Part shown: positions 46,402 to 55,873 of the stretch, one piece after another | Numbering within the stretch: the stretch's first letter is position 1 | How the letters are laid out: every line of letters starts with the position of its first letter | DNA from: an uncultured Lachnospiraceae bacterium | GTDB taxonomy: Bacteria; Bacillota; Clostridia; Lachnospirales; Lachnospiraceae | NCBI GenBank assembly: GCA_934364805.1 | Contig: CAKRMH010000011.1 | Coordinates: 1-64,000 of the forward strand | Direction of reading: 5' to 3' | DNA length: 64,000 nucleotides | Position numbers and translations under genes: made by a program | Notes under the pieces: generated by a model | Told to the model about the DNA's origin: nothing | Databases searched by the model: none | What the model saw: only the letters and a program-made list of their open reading frames with translations

Positions 46402-47928
46402 ATGACAGGAAAAACAATAGGACTTCTTATCGTCATGGCAGCATACCTAGCTGTTATGATCATAGTTGGAGCCATCTATTCCAAACGGAACAAAGATGTC
46501 ACTGATTTTTATCTGGGAGGACGAAAGTTAGGACCGATCGTCACAGCAATGAGTGCTGAGGCTTCGGATATGAGCAGCTGGCTTTTGATGGGACTTCCTG
46601 GGGTTGCATACCTTTCCGGGTGTGCTGAGGCAGGATGGACAGCGATCGGACTGGCAATCGGCACATATTTAAACTGGCTGATTGTTGCAAAAAGACTTCG
46701 CAGATATACACATAAAGCGAATAATTCCATCACGCTTCCGGCCTTTTTCTCCAATAGATACCGTGATAAGAGCCATGCACTGCTTGCGATTGCTGCAATC
46801 ATGATCGTGATCTTTTTTGTACCATATACAGCATCCGGTTTTGCGGCGTGTGGAAAATTATTTGCCACCCTTTTCCACGTACCATATCTGCCTGCAATGA
46901 TCATCAGCGCAGTTGTTATCGTTTTATATACAACACTGGGAGGATTTCTGGCAGCCAGTATGACGGATCTGATCCAGAGTATCATTATGACGATCGCACT
47001 TGTCATCGTAGTTCTTTATGGGATTTATGCAGCAGGAGGACTGGATGCAGTAGCTGCCAATGCCAATTCCATGGATGGATATTTAAGCATGATGTTTTCA
47101 CATGATGCAGCATCCAATACGGCGGTTCCGTATAAAGGACTTACTATTGCTTCTACCCTTGCATGGGGACTTGGTTATTTTGGCATGCCGCATATTTTAC
47201 TGCGTTTTATGGGAATTGAGGACGAGAATAAGCTTACAACTTCCAGAAGAATAGCTTCGGTATGGGTTGTAATTTCCATGTTTATAGCAATATTTATCGG
47301 AATTATCGGATCTGCAATGACAAAAGCCGGAGCAATTGAAGTATTGGAAGGATCTTCCCAGGCAGAAACACTGATCGTAAGAACCGCAATGCTTTTAAGC
47401 AATCATGGTTTTCTTGCTATTGTTCTTGCAGGACTGATCCTTGCAGGAATCCTTGCAAGCACCATGTCCACCTCAGATTCACAGCTTCTTGCAGCAGCAT
47501 CCTGTGTCTCAGAAAATTTAATTACCGAATGTTTCGGAATGAAATTATCAAAGAAGGCTTCCATGCTTATGGCAAGGCTTACGGTTGTTGTGATCGCTGT
47601 CATTGGCGTTTTCATTGCGAAAAATCCGGACAGTTCGGTATTTCGCATCGTGTCATTTGCATGGGCCGGCTTTGGTGCAACGTTTGGACCGATCATGCTC
47701 TTTTCCCTTTTCTGGAAACGTACAAACCGAAATGGCGCTTTAGCAGGCATGATCGTTGGTGGCGTTATGGTATTTGTGTGGAAATACCTGATTGCACCAT
47801 TAGGCGGAATCTGGAGTATATATGAATTACTTCCGGCTTTCATCTGTTCTGCTGTTGCCATCGTAGCCGTTAGCCTTTTGACAGCACCGCCATCAAAGGA
47901 AATTGTGGAAGAATTTGAAAGTGTTTAG
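46402..47928 (+). CDS. putP: Sodium/proline symporter (PutP family)
   Basis: 508 residues with about 13 membrane helices of the SSS family. DFYLGGRKLGPIVTAMSAEASDMSSWLLMGLPG is the PutP N-terminal core, and the Na-site Ser/Thr region is ASTMSTSDSQLLAAASCVSENL. It imports proline with sodium. It is a single + strand gene with its own promoter and ends two bases before a convergent gene. Confidence 0.9.
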   Translation: MTGKTIGLLIVMAAYLAVMIIVGAIYSKRNKDVTDFYLGGRKLGPIVTAMSAEASDMSSWLLMGLPGVAYLSGCAEAGWTAIGLAIGTYLNWLIVAKRLRRYTHKANNSITLPAFFSNRYRDKSHALLAIAAIMIVIFFVPYTASGFAACGKLFATLFHVPYLPAMIISAVVIVLYTTLGGFLAASMTDLIQSIIMTIALVIVVLYGIYAAGGLDAVAANANSMDGYLSMMFSHDAASNTAVPYKGLTIASTLAWGLGYFGMPHILLRFMGIEDENKLTTSRRIASVWVVISMFIAIFIGIIGSAMTKAGAIEVLEGSSQAETLIVRTAMLLSNHGFLAIVLAGLILAGILASTMSTSDSQLLAAASCVSENLITECFGMKLSKKASMLMARLTVVVIAVIGVFIAKNPDSSVFRIVSFAWAGFGATFGPIMLFSLFWKRTNRNGALAGMIVGGVMVFVWKYLIAPLGGIWSIYELLPAFICSAVAIVAVSLLTAPPSKEIVEEFESV

Positions 47929-47930
47929 GA

Positions 47931-48293
47931 TCAGCTGGAATAATTTTCCAGGAATTCGTAGAGGTCCTCTTCTGTTTCGAAACAGATACCAGAAGGCAGC
48001 TGGTTCTTTAACTCATCGGTGAGTGCATTGACCGGGATTCCGGTATTCATATATAACGTTTTGTTATCGGAGCAGTAGACGGACAATCTGCCCTGGTCTT
48101 CTAAAATAATATATTGATAGCTTTTGATTTCTTTATTACTGTTTATAACGATTTCGGATTCACTGTTTTGTGTTTCCTGTGAGTCCGGAAGTAATTGTTC
48201 GGATTCTTTGTGATCGTCAAAAAGAATTATTACAGAAATCAGAAACAGAACAATAAAAAATATAAAAATGCAGATACTAAGATTTCGTTTCAT
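47931..48293 (-). CDS. Small membrane-anchored protein of unknown function
   Basis: 120 residues. One N-terminal membrane helix at ~5-24 (LSICIFIFFIVLFLISVIIL) is followed by a charged linker and an outside domain of ~75 residues (QYIILEDQGRLSVYCSDNKTLYMNTGIPVNAL). I do not recognise it; similar BofC-like or YycI-like small anchored proteins exist. The start codon lies in the loop of a long hairpin (48264-48327). It is convergent with putP. Confidence 0.7.
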   Translation of the reverse strand: MKRNLSICIFIFFIVLFLISVIILFDDHKESEQLLPDSQETQNSESEIVINSNKEIKSYQYIILEDQGRLSVYCSDNKTLYMNTGIPVNALTDELKNQLPSGICFETEEDLYEFLENYSS

Positions 48294-48327
48294 ATATCAT
48301 CACCCGAAATACAGTATCTGCATTTTT
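48264..48327 (-). promoter_or_regulatory. Hairpin enclosing the ribosome-binding site and ATG of the small gene
   Basis: On the minus strand, AAAAATGCAGATACT (48327-48313) pairs perfectly with its complement at 48278-48264, which lies within codons 6-10 of the gene starting at 48293. Inside, ATTTCG/CGAAAT gives a second stem, and the Shine-Dalgarno-like GGGTGATGAT plus the ATG sit in the loop. The 3' arm runs into T-rich sequence. It could be the upstream gene's terminator with coding overlap or a translational control element. Confidence 0.65.
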
Positions 48328-48352
48328 TACGTTTTTATTCAATTTTGTATCA

Positions 48353-50017
48353 TTATAACAAATGAAATTTCTTTGCGATCTTTACAAGGCTGTCTCCTTT
48401 CGGAAAATGCCTGATCTCATCTTCTGTCAGCCCTTTTAGTAAAAGCAGGCTTACTGCATATACGAAAACTGCAATCACAAATGCAGCAAGAAAAGCAATA
48501 TAAATCTGTGAAGTGACCGCATAAAGACCATGATAAACAAGATAACAGATAATCCCCATAATTGCCGAACAGATTCCCGGAATCAGGAAAGTTTTAACAA
48601 TCTCCTGATGATATCTGCTGTATTTTTTGATTGCCATTCCATTTAAGAAACACATAAGAAGTCCTAAAAATGCATTGGCAATGACGACCGCATAGATGTT
48701 CATTCTAAAAAACATCATTAAAACGACCAGAAGAACAATATGTGCCACAAGTGAAAAAGCACCGTTTGTTACCGGCTCCTTTAAGCGGTTGATTCCCTGA
48801 AGCAGACCATTGGATAACGTAGATACCGAATAAAAAACAACTGCGCATGCACCAACTACCATCATCATGACTGCAAGATCCAGTGTTTCAATAGTTCCTG
48901 GGAACAGGATTGCAAAAATCGGGCGTGCAAGCACTGCCAGTCCAACGGTACAAGGCAATGCAACGATCATGATAAAACGCATTGCGGCATTGATCTGATA
49001 ACGTACCTTGTCCATATCTCCCTCCGTGTATGCAGCGGTAAGAGAAGGGACTGAGGAAGCGGCAAGTGCAGATGCAATGGAAATAGGTACATTGATCATA
49101 AGCTTGTACTTTCCAGAGAAAACCCCCCACCAAATATCGATATCGTTCTCGGAATATCCCTGGAGTAATGCAATGTTTTTGAAAATTCCCTGATCCAGGA
49201 TTCCGGCAATGCTATATACGATCGTACTGAGTAAGACCGGAAGAATCGTTGCGATCAGAATGCGGAAGGTATACAAAAGAGAAGCTGTTTTGGACCTGCG
49301 GTCTCTGCGCATCTGGCGTTTGAATACTTTCATATAAGCCATAAAAACAACCAGAACAAACAGAAGTCCGGCTACCGATCCGAGGTTGGTTCCAAGCGTA
49401 CCTCCGGCTGCTCCATAAGCTGCCGCATATTGTTTTTCATTTCCAAGAACTTTTCCGATCTTAGAACCATATTGATACAAAACATAAGCTGCCCAGACAC
49501 TGACGATCGCATTTACGATCTGTTCGATAACCTGGGAGATCGCACTCGGGATCATAGTTCCGATTCCCTGAAAAAATCCGCGGATGACGCCGAGAACCGC
49601 AACAATGATCAAGGCCGGAGCCAGAATCTGCAGTGCAAATAAACTATTTGGTGTTTTCAGAAGTGAGCTTGTAAAAAAGTCTGCGCCAAAATATACAATA
49701 AGCGCTGAAATTGCTCCCGCAATGACGGCAAATAACATGGCACATTTAAATACCTGGTAAGCCATTTTCCGTCTGCCATTTGCCATCTGTTCTGAAACCA
49801 GCTTAGCAACGGCAAGAGGCAGACTGTATGAAGATATGATCAGCATAACATTATAGATATCAAATGCACAGCCATAATAGTTATTTCCAAGATCTCCGAT
49901 AATATTGGTCATCGGAATCCGGTAGATCAGACCGATCACGCGGCTGATAATAGATGCAATTGCGAGGATCGATCCCTGAACCAGAAAATTGGTTCCTTTG
50001 TTGTTCGACTTGTTCAT
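48353..50017 (-). CDS. MOP-family lipid flippase (MurJ/SpoVB/YtgP-like)
   Basis: 554 residues with 14 membrane helices of the polysaccharide biosynthesis (MATE-like) family. FLVQGSILAIASIISRVIGLIYRIPMTNIIG is typical of SpoVB/YtgP. These proteins flip lipid II or other undecaprenyl-linked precursors; YtgP (Amj-redundant MurJ) and SpoVB cannot be told apart without a tree. It is 14 bp downstream of the DUF3048 gene. Confidence 0.87.
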   Translation of the reverse strand: MNKSNNKGTNFLVQGSILAIASIISRVIGLIYRIPMTNIIGDLGNNYYGCAFDIYNVMLIISSYSLPLAVAKLVSEQMANGRRKMAYQVFKCAMLFAVIAGAISALIVYFGADFFTSSLLKTPNSLFALQILAPALIIVAVLGVIRGFFQGIGTMIPSAISQVIEQIVNAIVSVWAAYVLYQYGSKIGKVLGNEKQYAAAYGAAGGTLGTNLGSVAGLLFVLVVFMAYMKVFKRQMRRDRRSKTASLLYTFRILIATILPVLLSTIVYSIAGILDQGIFKNIALLQGYSENDIDIWWGVFSGKYKLMINVPISIASALAASSVPSLTAAYTEGDMDKVRYQINAAMRFIMIVALPCTVGLAVLARPIFAILFPGTIETLDLAVMMMVVGACAVVFYSVSTLSNGLLQGINRLKEPVTNGAFSLVAHIVLLVVLMMFFRMNIYAVVIANAFLGLLMCFLNGMAIKKYSRYHQEIVKTFLIPGICSAIMGIICYLVYHGLYAVTSQIYIAFLAAFVIAVFVYAVSLLLLKGLTEDEIRHFPKGDSLVKIAKKFHLL

Positions 50018-50031
50018 TTTATTAGATTTCC

Positions 50032-51141
50032 TTACTTATTCGCTTCAAATTCATCTTTGGAGCCATAGACAATGTTATTCTCTGCAGTATCGCTTGGAAT
50101 AATACATACCCATGTTTTTCCCTGATTCAACGTAATTTCATTGCCAGAGGCATCGTAATATCTGGTTGGAGAAGTATCGGAATCTTTTTTCCATGTAATG
50201 TCGACTGCTTTTCCATTTGAGATATATTTTCCTTTTCCACCAGACATGTAATCTACATCGAGAGTACCGTTGCCGGTATCCATAATATGGCTGTTACACT
50301 CCTGCAGAATGATGTTTCTGACTGCAAGCTGTTCGTCTGTCACCGCATCCTTCTGAGGATTTCCAAATTCATAGCGATAATATAATCCGTCATCTTCATG
50401 GTATTCAAACCATGGTTTTGGATTAACATATGCTAAAGCTACCACAGCGGCATCGCTGCTGTCTGTCAGAGTGACTGGATTTTCATCTTTTGCAAACTGA
50501 TAATGCCCTTTGTAATCTGCATTCAGATCGGTGCGATAACCAAGTTCTGTGATCGCCTGGCTGATTCCATCGGAGGAAATGTACAGATTATGAGGTGCCT
50601 TACGGTCATTGGTACGGTAAAAACAGGTATTACCGACCGCTTTTATCCCATCAATGTTATCAATGAAATCGCTGTCTAGTACGTCTACCGCATACTTGCT
50701 CTCTCCTGCGTGTACGTAAATTGCATCAAATTCCTTCGCAAAATATACATAATACAGACGGCAGCTGCGGACATTACCGATTCGATCCATGCCGCTGTAA
50801 TCCTGATATAGACCCATCAGACGGGTAATTCCACCTTCTACTGGACATTCGTAGATCAGATCCGCTTTGCTGATGTTATATTGCGGAAGTGTAGCCTCGG
50901 TATTTTCAATCATCAATGCGATCGGACGTTTGGATGCGAGAGATTCGTCGATCCATTCTCCGGTCAGAATACTCTGCGCCTGCCCTTCATGATTGTCTGC
51001 AAGCTGTGGCTCTTCTGTTGCAACCGTCTGGGTCACTTTTTTCTCGGATGCCGGTTCATCCGATGTTTTCTTTTTGCATCCGGCAAATGTGGTTCCTACT
51101 GCCAGAAGAATCAGGCAGAGTGTGCATAATCTTTTTTTCAT
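50032..51141 (-). CDS. DUF3048 (YerB-like) lipoprotein
   Basis: 369 residues. The signal CLILLAVGTTFAGC has a lipobox before Cys21. The domain has RPIALMIENTEATLPQYNISKADLIYECPVEGGITRL and NVRSCRLYYVYFA, conserved in YerB. Function unknown; envelope-related association is likely from the anchoring. The gene is 10 bp downstream of ybeY. Confidence 0.88.
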   Translation of the reverse strand: MKKRLCTLCLILLAVGTTFAGCKKKTSDEPASEKKVTQTVATEEPQLADNHEGQAQSILTGEWIDESLASKRPIALMIENTEATLPQYNISKADLIYECPVEGGITRLMGLYQDYSGMDRIGNVRSCRLYYVYFAKEFDAIYVHAGESKYAVDVLDSDFIDNIDGIKAVGNTCFYRTNDRKAPHNLYISSDGISQAITELGYRTDLNADYKGHYQFAKDENPVTLTDSSDAAVVALAYVNPKPWFEYHEDDGLYYRYEFGNPQKDAVTDEQLAVRNIILQECNSHIMDTGNGTLDVDYMSGGKGKYISNGKAVDITWKKDSDTSPTRYYDASGNEITLNQGKTWVCIIPSDTAENNIVYGSKDEFEANK

Positions 51142-51151
51142 AATCTCCTCC

Positions 51152-51652
51152 TTAAGATCTTGTGATGTTCATTTCCTCGAGTATCTGACGCTGTTTTGCC
51201 TCCATAACAGCAGCCTCATCTGGTTCCATATGGTCATAACCGAAAAGATGCAGCATACTGTGTACGATCAAAAAAGCAAATTCACGTTCTTCGCTGTGCC
51301 CAAAGCTTTCTGCCTGTTCCTTTACTTTATCAACCGAAATAATAATATCCCCCAGAATTGCTTCTCCTGTGTCCGGATTAAAGTCATCATCGTTCTCTTC
51401 CTCCAGGAAAGAAAAATCTCCCGGTGTGGCATAGGATAACATCGGAAATGACAGAACATCCGTCGGACGGTCAATATTCCTATATTCTTTATTAATCGTG
51501 TGAATGCCTGGATTATCCGTAAGTGTAAGATTCACTTCTGCCTCATATGGAAATGCCTCATGCTCCAGAGTAAAACCGACAACTTTCTCAGCCAGTGCCT
51601 GATAATCAAACGCAAATGGAACCGGACATTCTTCTTCTAAATAAAAACTCAT
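51152..51652 (-). CDS. ybeY: Endoribonuclease YbeY (rRNA maturation)
   Basis: 166 residues. The zinc motif is HSMLHLFGYDH (H3xH5xH type), and VNLTLTDNPGIHTINKEYR and TDVLSFP are the other family stretches. It matures 16S rRNA 3' ends. The phoH - (pgpH position) - ybeY order is conserved. Start codon touches the stop of the upstream gene. Confidence 0.96.
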   Translation of the reverse strand: MSFYLEEECPVPFAFDYQALAEKVVGFTLEHEAFPYEAEVNLTLTDNPGIHTINKEYRNIDRPTDVLSFPMLSYATPGDFSFLEEENDDDFNPDTGEAILGDIIISVDKVKEQAESFGHSEEREFAFLIVHSMLHLFGYDHMEPDEAAVMEAKQRQILEEMNITRS

Positions 51653-52833
51653 TATTTTAAAGCCTCCTTTACCAGATATTCTCTAAGACGTAAAAACTGA
51701 TTAATGCTCATTCCGGATTCGTCATACAGTCCAGAAGAGGAAAAATCATCAAGAGACTGGTAAATCAGAATGTCTCTGTTCCAGTCGCTCAATGTAACAT
51801 CTTCATTTAATACTTCTATTTTCTTGACGATTGCGTCTACGATATGTACCAGCGCAGATTCCCGCGTAGATGGCTTACGGACTTCGCCATAGTACTCACC
51901 CAGAATACCAATCAGTTTCTGAGGAAAACAATACTTCTGTGCCTGCCTGATGCCATTTTCAATATATGGTTCCCCCTCCCAGCGCCCAAGCCGGTAATAA
52001 AATCCGGCAGCAGCACAAAGATTTTCATCGTATTCTAATTTCTGGGCTGCGCGGTAGCAAAGATCGGAAACTTTTCTTGCATGTTGATATTCGATCTCAG
52101 AAAATGCCTTCACCTCGGCAACCAGAGGATATGTATCCTGAATCATATCGATATAATTGATCGTGATCTGATTAGCCGTATCTTCTTTCAGATGTAAAAA
52201 GAACCATATCACTACAACTGCAGTAAAAAATCCCTCGACTGCCCCATACACATACTGGATCATATGAATCTTATGATAGGTCCAGTATGATGCCAAAACC
52301 GGAAGAATCAGATGAAACAGGAACAGCAGAATCCCGCTTAAGAACCGATAAGAAGGTTTCGTAAGTGCACTGCCTACTGCGATCGCAAGGATACTCATCG
52401 TAAAAAGTACGATCAGTTCTGTTGTGCCTGGCGAAAAAAGAAGGGCGTACAGACTGATAAAATAAGTTACCGCAGTATATGCGATCAGTTCATTGCTTAC
52501 CGCATACATAAAAAGTGCGATCAGCATCACCGGTTTGTAAAATTCTGGAAGCCAGTTCATCAGGAACTCCAGAAAACAGCAGATTACAAACATAATAGCA
52601 ATTTTTGAAAAGCTTGTCTCGGTGTTCTTACCGATCGCTGCCCGTTTGCGCTGCAGCTCCAGTTCCAGAATAAAAACCGCAAGGAAAAATACGCAGAACA
52701 ACACAATACAGATACTTTCATCAATATATAATTTTTTGATCAGACATAAAAGAACCGATAAAACCATCGCCGATATTCCGATGCCGGTCAATGATAAGAA
52801 CCGATAAATAGATGCTCTCTCTTTTACATTCAT
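51652..52833 (-). CDS. Degenerate 7TM-HD (PgpH/YqfF-position) membrane protein
   Basis: 393 residues. Seven or eight membrane helices fill residues ~12-213. A cytoplasmic helical domain at ~225-345 aligns with the HD domain of c-di-AMP phosphodiesterase PgpH: EYQHARKVSDLCYRAAQ keeps His251, but the place of the HD dyad reads AAAGFYYRLGRWEG (Tyr280-Arg281) and later metal ligands are missing. The extracellular 7TMR-HDED domain of PgpH is absent too. It is probably inactive as a hydrolase. Position between phoH and ybeY matches yqfF. Confidence 0.75.
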   Translation of the reverse strand: MNVKERASIYRFLSLTGIGISAMVLSVLLCLIKKLYIDESICIVLFCVFFLAVFILELELQRKRAAIGKNTETSFSKIAIMFVICCFLEFLMNWLPEFYKPVMLIALFMYAVSNELIAYTAVTYFISLYALLFSPGTTELIVLFTMSILAIAVGSALTKPSYRFLSGILLFLFHLILPVLASYWTYHKIHMIQYVYGAVEGFFTAVVVIWFFLHLKEDTANQITINYIDMIQDTYPLVAEVKAFSEIEYQHARKVSDLCYRAAQKLEYDENLCAAAGFYYRLGRWEGEPYIENGIRQAQKYCFPQKLIGILGEYYGEVRKPSTRESALVHIVDAIVKKIEVLNEDVTLSDWNRDILIYQSLDDFSSSGLYDESGMSINQFLRLREYLVKEALK

Positions 52834-53828
52834 TTTTTCACCTGTCTTGCTCTTCCAGATGATCTGGAAGAGGATTTCTTCTCAAAATCGTCGTATGCCT
52901 GAACAATCTTTTGAACAAGCGGATGACGTACAACATCGTTGCTCGTCAGTTTGCAGATACCGATCTCATCGATATTCTTTAATACACGCAAGGCAACATC
53001 CAGGCCGGATTTACTGCCTGGTGCAAGGTCTTTCTGTGTTGCATCACCGGTTATTACCGCTTTCGAGCCAAAACCGATACGGGTAAGGAACATTTTCATC
53101 TGTGCAGGTGTGGTGTTCTGGGCTTCATCCAGAATAATAAAAGCGTTATCCAGTGTACGTCCTCTCATATAGGCAAGCGGTGCAACCTCGATCAGCCCCT
53201 TTTCCATGTTCTTCTGGAAGCTCTCTGCTCCCATGATCTGATATAACGCATCATATAAAGGACGCAGATACGGATCTACCTTGCTTTGAAGGTCTCCGGG
53301 GAGAAATCCAAGCTTCTCTCCAGCTTCAATTGCCGGACGCGTAAGGATGATACGGCTTACCTCCTCATTCTTAAACGCCGTGATCGCCATCGCCATGGCA
53401 AGATAGGTTTTACCAGTTCCCGCTGGCCCCATACCGAATACGATCATTTTATTGCGGATGGCATCGACATAATCCTTCTGCCCAAGTGTCTTTGGCTTGA
53501 CTGGTTTTCCAGTTATGGTATGACATATGATATCTTTGTCGATCTCAACAAGAGAAGTCTCCTTTTTCTCTGCGAGCAGAGAAAGTGCATAGTTGACATT
53601 CTGTTCTGTAATCACGTTTCCGCGTCTGGAAAGTTCATAAAGCTGCGTAAATACTTCGCTGGCAGCTTTGATATTTGCTTCATTACCGATGATCTTTAAC
53701 TGGTCGCCACGGACAATGACTGTCACTCCAAGTGTTTTTTCTATTTTACGTATATAAACATCAAACTGCCCGAAGACATTTGACATATGCTCCAAAGGGA
53801 TATTAACTGCTAGTTCATTCATGCTCAT
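52830..53828 (-). CDS. phoH: PhoH-like ATPase
   Basis: 332 residues from ATG at 53828. An N-terminal KH-like part (~5-65) is followed by the PhoH ATPase with Walker A GMGPAGTGKTYLA, ILTRPAIEAGEKLGFLPGDL and Walker B AFIILDEAQN. It is thought to be an RNA-associated ATPase or helicase. The start overlaps the yqfD end by 14 bp, and an upstream in-frame ATG lies within yqfD. The stop overlaps the next gene by four bases. Confidence 0.93.
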   Translation of the reverse strand: MSMNELAVNIPLEHMSNVFGQFDVYIRKIEKTLGVTVIVRGDQLKIIGNEANIKAASEVFTQLYELSRRGNVITEQNVNYALSLLAEKKETSLVEIDKDIICHTITGKPVKPKTLGQKDYVDAIRNKMIVFGMGPAGTGKTYLAMAMAITAFKNEEVSRIILTRPAIEAGEKLGFLPGDLQSKVDPYLRPLYDALYQIMGAESFQKNMEKGLIEVAPLAYMRGRTLDNAFIILDEAQNTTPAQMKMFLTRIGFGSKAVITGDATQKDLAPGSKSGLDVALRVLKNIDEIGICKLTSNDVVRHPLVQKIVQAYDDFEKKSSSRSSGRARQVKK

Positions 53829-55068
53829 CCGTTGTGGTTCCTTCCTTGGGTATTTCTTTTTGTGCCGTTGGTTCCGGTACGGCAATCGATTCACAGGCTT
53901 TGATCTCGCCCGTGATCACATAATTGGTACTTCTTTTAACCATTCTAACATTTTTGCTGATAATTTGAACCCCATTTTGTTCTAAATTTGATAAAAATTG
54001 GTCAAGATCCTGCTTTGCTTTGGCCGCAGCAGTCTCTTCGCTGTTTGTCTGCGTCGTATATTCAAACTCACGGTATGTTTTTTTCCCGGCAAAAAAAGGC
54101 AGATAAAAATTGTCGGCCAGATGAAGCTGGTGGTATTCTTCCATGACATGGGAGTTGTCGTAGACCGGGAAAACAGCAGGGGATTCAAAAAACCAGTCTT
54201 TCCATCCAATACAAAAATGGGTACGTTTCTGTCCCGTTTCGCTTTCCTCCTGCCAGTGAACCGGGATATTGTCTTTGTATTCATAAATAACAATACCACT
54301 GACATCGGCATCCGCAGACTGATAATAGTATTGCGCAACTTCACCGAAATCATCCCGTATTTCCTGACAGCCGGAAACAAGAAGATCTCCTTTATGGACT
54401 TCCTGCCCTTCCGTTACATATGGAACACCGCTTCTTGTGATGATGGAGGCGATGACGGCATCTTTTGCAGCGACCAGATCCGAACAGTCAGCGGGATCTG
54501 AAAATGTCTGTGCGGTATCATTCTGCTGGTTGATATTTTCCTGAATTTCTACGATCAGTTTGGTGCCTCTGATATAAACAGATGACCAGATCACTGCATC
54601 AAAGTCCTGTCGGATTGCAAGTTCGAGAGACGGACAGTCGATCTTATTTATTTCTGAACCAAACCCGGCCTTTTTCTCCTGCAGATATGCGATCATTGTA
54701 TCTTCGGAGAGATTGGAATTCCCGATCACCTCTATTTTCCATACAAATCCGGAATAATAGAGAATGCACAGGCATACAACAGCCAGTGCAAGTGGGAAGA
54801 AAAAACGTTTCCGGTAATGAAATGTAAAAAAAGGAACACCGTACTTCTTTAAAATTTTTATCTGGGTATGGGTTTTTCGTAACATCGGCTGGCAAAGCCA
54901 GATATCATCCGCATACATATAAAAACAGAACTCCTCTTCTGAAAGAACTCGGATCTTCCAGAGGGAAATGTTCTGTCTGACACATAAATTCATACAGCGT
55001 CTTGCATTTTTTCCTGAAAATCTTACATATACATACCCTCTGAGCTTCCGATAAAGAAATGGGATCAT
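53815..55068 (-). CDS. yqfD: Sporulation protein YqfD
   Basis: 417 residues. The N-terminal region FLYRKLRGYVYVRFSG starts the family. One membrane segment lies at ~90-108 (FFFPLALAVVCLCILYYSGF), followed by a FtsQ-like POTRA region (IEVIGNSNLSEDTMIAYLQEK) and a beta-rich domain. YqfD is a sigma-E type mother-cell gene product needed for normal spore formation. With yqfC it marks the organism as a potential spore former. ATGA overlap with yqfC. Confidence 0.9.
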   Translation of the reverse strand: MIPFLYRKLRGYVYVRFSGKNARRCMNLCVRQNISLWKIRVLSEEEFCFYMYADDIWLCQPMLRKTHTQIKILKKYGVPFFTFHYRKRFFFPLALAVVCLCILYYSGFVWKIEVIGNSNLSEDTMIAYLQEKKAGFGSEINKIDCPSLELAIRQDFDAVIWSSVYIRGTKLIVEIQENINQQNDTAQTFSDPADCSDLVAAKDAVIASIITRSGVPYVTEGQEVHKGDLLVSGCQEIRDDFGEVAQYYYQSADADVSGIVIYEYKDNIPVHWQEESETGQKRTHFCIGWKDWFFESPAVFPVYDNSHVMEEYHQLHLADNFYLPFFAGKKTYREFEYTTQTNSEETAAAKAKQDLDQFLSNLEQNGVQIISKNVRMVKRSTNYVITGEIKACESIAVPEPTAQKEIPKEGTTTDEHE

Positions 55069-55343
55069 GGAAGAAACGTAATCTGATGGATCTGTCCCTG
55101 GATCTTCATCGATTCTCCCGTATAATATTCAACATTCAGGCATTCTCCATCTATCTGGATACGGAATTCTTTGGAAAGAACGATCATCTGATGCTCCGAA
55201 TAATCAGTGATCCCGCGATGATTCTCGATCAGGATTTCCCGATTCCCGGTAAGTGAGATCGCAGGCATTCCAAGAATGAGATCTTTGGGAAGTTCGAGGG
55301 TTTCGATTAAGTTTTCAGGATTGATTTTTTTATGGTTTTTCAT
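55065..55343 (-). CDS. yqfC: Sporulation protein YqfC
   Basis: 92 residues with LELPKDLILGMPAISLTGNREILIENHRGITDYS, a small beta-rich protein typical of YqfC. It is always upstream of yqfD in spore formers. Overlaps yqfD by four bases. Confidence 0.9.
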   Translation of the reverse strand: MKNHKKINPENLIETLELPKDLILGMPAISLTGNREILIENHRGITDYSEHQMIVLSKEFRIQIDGECLNVEYYTGESMKIQGQIHQITFLP

Positions 55344-55376
55344 ATTAAACTATATGAAACCAGAGCGAGTCCTATG

Positions 55377-55856
55377 TTATTTATGATAGGGTTCGTGATT
55401 GATGATCCGGTAACTCCGGTAAATCTGCTCTAGCAAAATTACCCGCATAAGCTGATGCGGGAATGTCATATTTGAAAAACTGAGCTTATAATCGGCACGC
55501 TTTAAAACAGTATCGGATAATCCAAGGGAGCCTCCGATCACAAAATAAAGATGGCTGATCCCGTTAATCCCAAAGGATTCGATCTTTTTTGCGAGCCTGA
55601 CGGAATCCGGCTGTGCCCCGTCGATTGCCAGACAGATCAGATATCCATCTTCTTTTATGGATTTCAGCAGACGTTCTCCTTCTTTCTCTTTGATCTGTGC
55701 AACCTCTGTGTCCGATGCCTGATCCGGCGTTTTCTCATCGGCAACCTCAATTATATTCAGCTTACAATATCGGCTGAGCCTCTTTTCAAATTCTTTGATT
55801 GCATCCCGATAGAAACTTTCTTTTACTTTTCCTACGCATAATATTGTGATTTTCAT
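55377..55856 (-). CDS. rlmH: 23S rRNA (pseudouridine1915-N3)-methyltransferase
   Basis: 159 residues of the SPOUT family. It starts MKITILCVGKVKESFYRDAI, with the SAM-binding knot FVIGGSLGLSD and the C-terminal LSFSNMTFPHQLMRVILLEQIYRSYRI. It methylates the pseudouridine made by RluD-type enzymes, one of which is encoded in this window. It is 17 bp downstream of the HD-GYP gene. Confidence 0.97.
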   Translation of the reverse strand: MKITILCVGKVKESFYRDAIKEFEKRLSRYCKLNIIEVADEKTPDQASDTEVAQIKEKEGERLLKSIKEDGYLICLAIDGAQPDSVRLAKKIESFGINGISHLYFVIGGSLGLSDTVLKRADYKLSFSNMTFPHQLMRVILLEQIYRSYRIINHEPYHK

Positions 55857-55873
55857 TTCTGACCTACCTGTAT

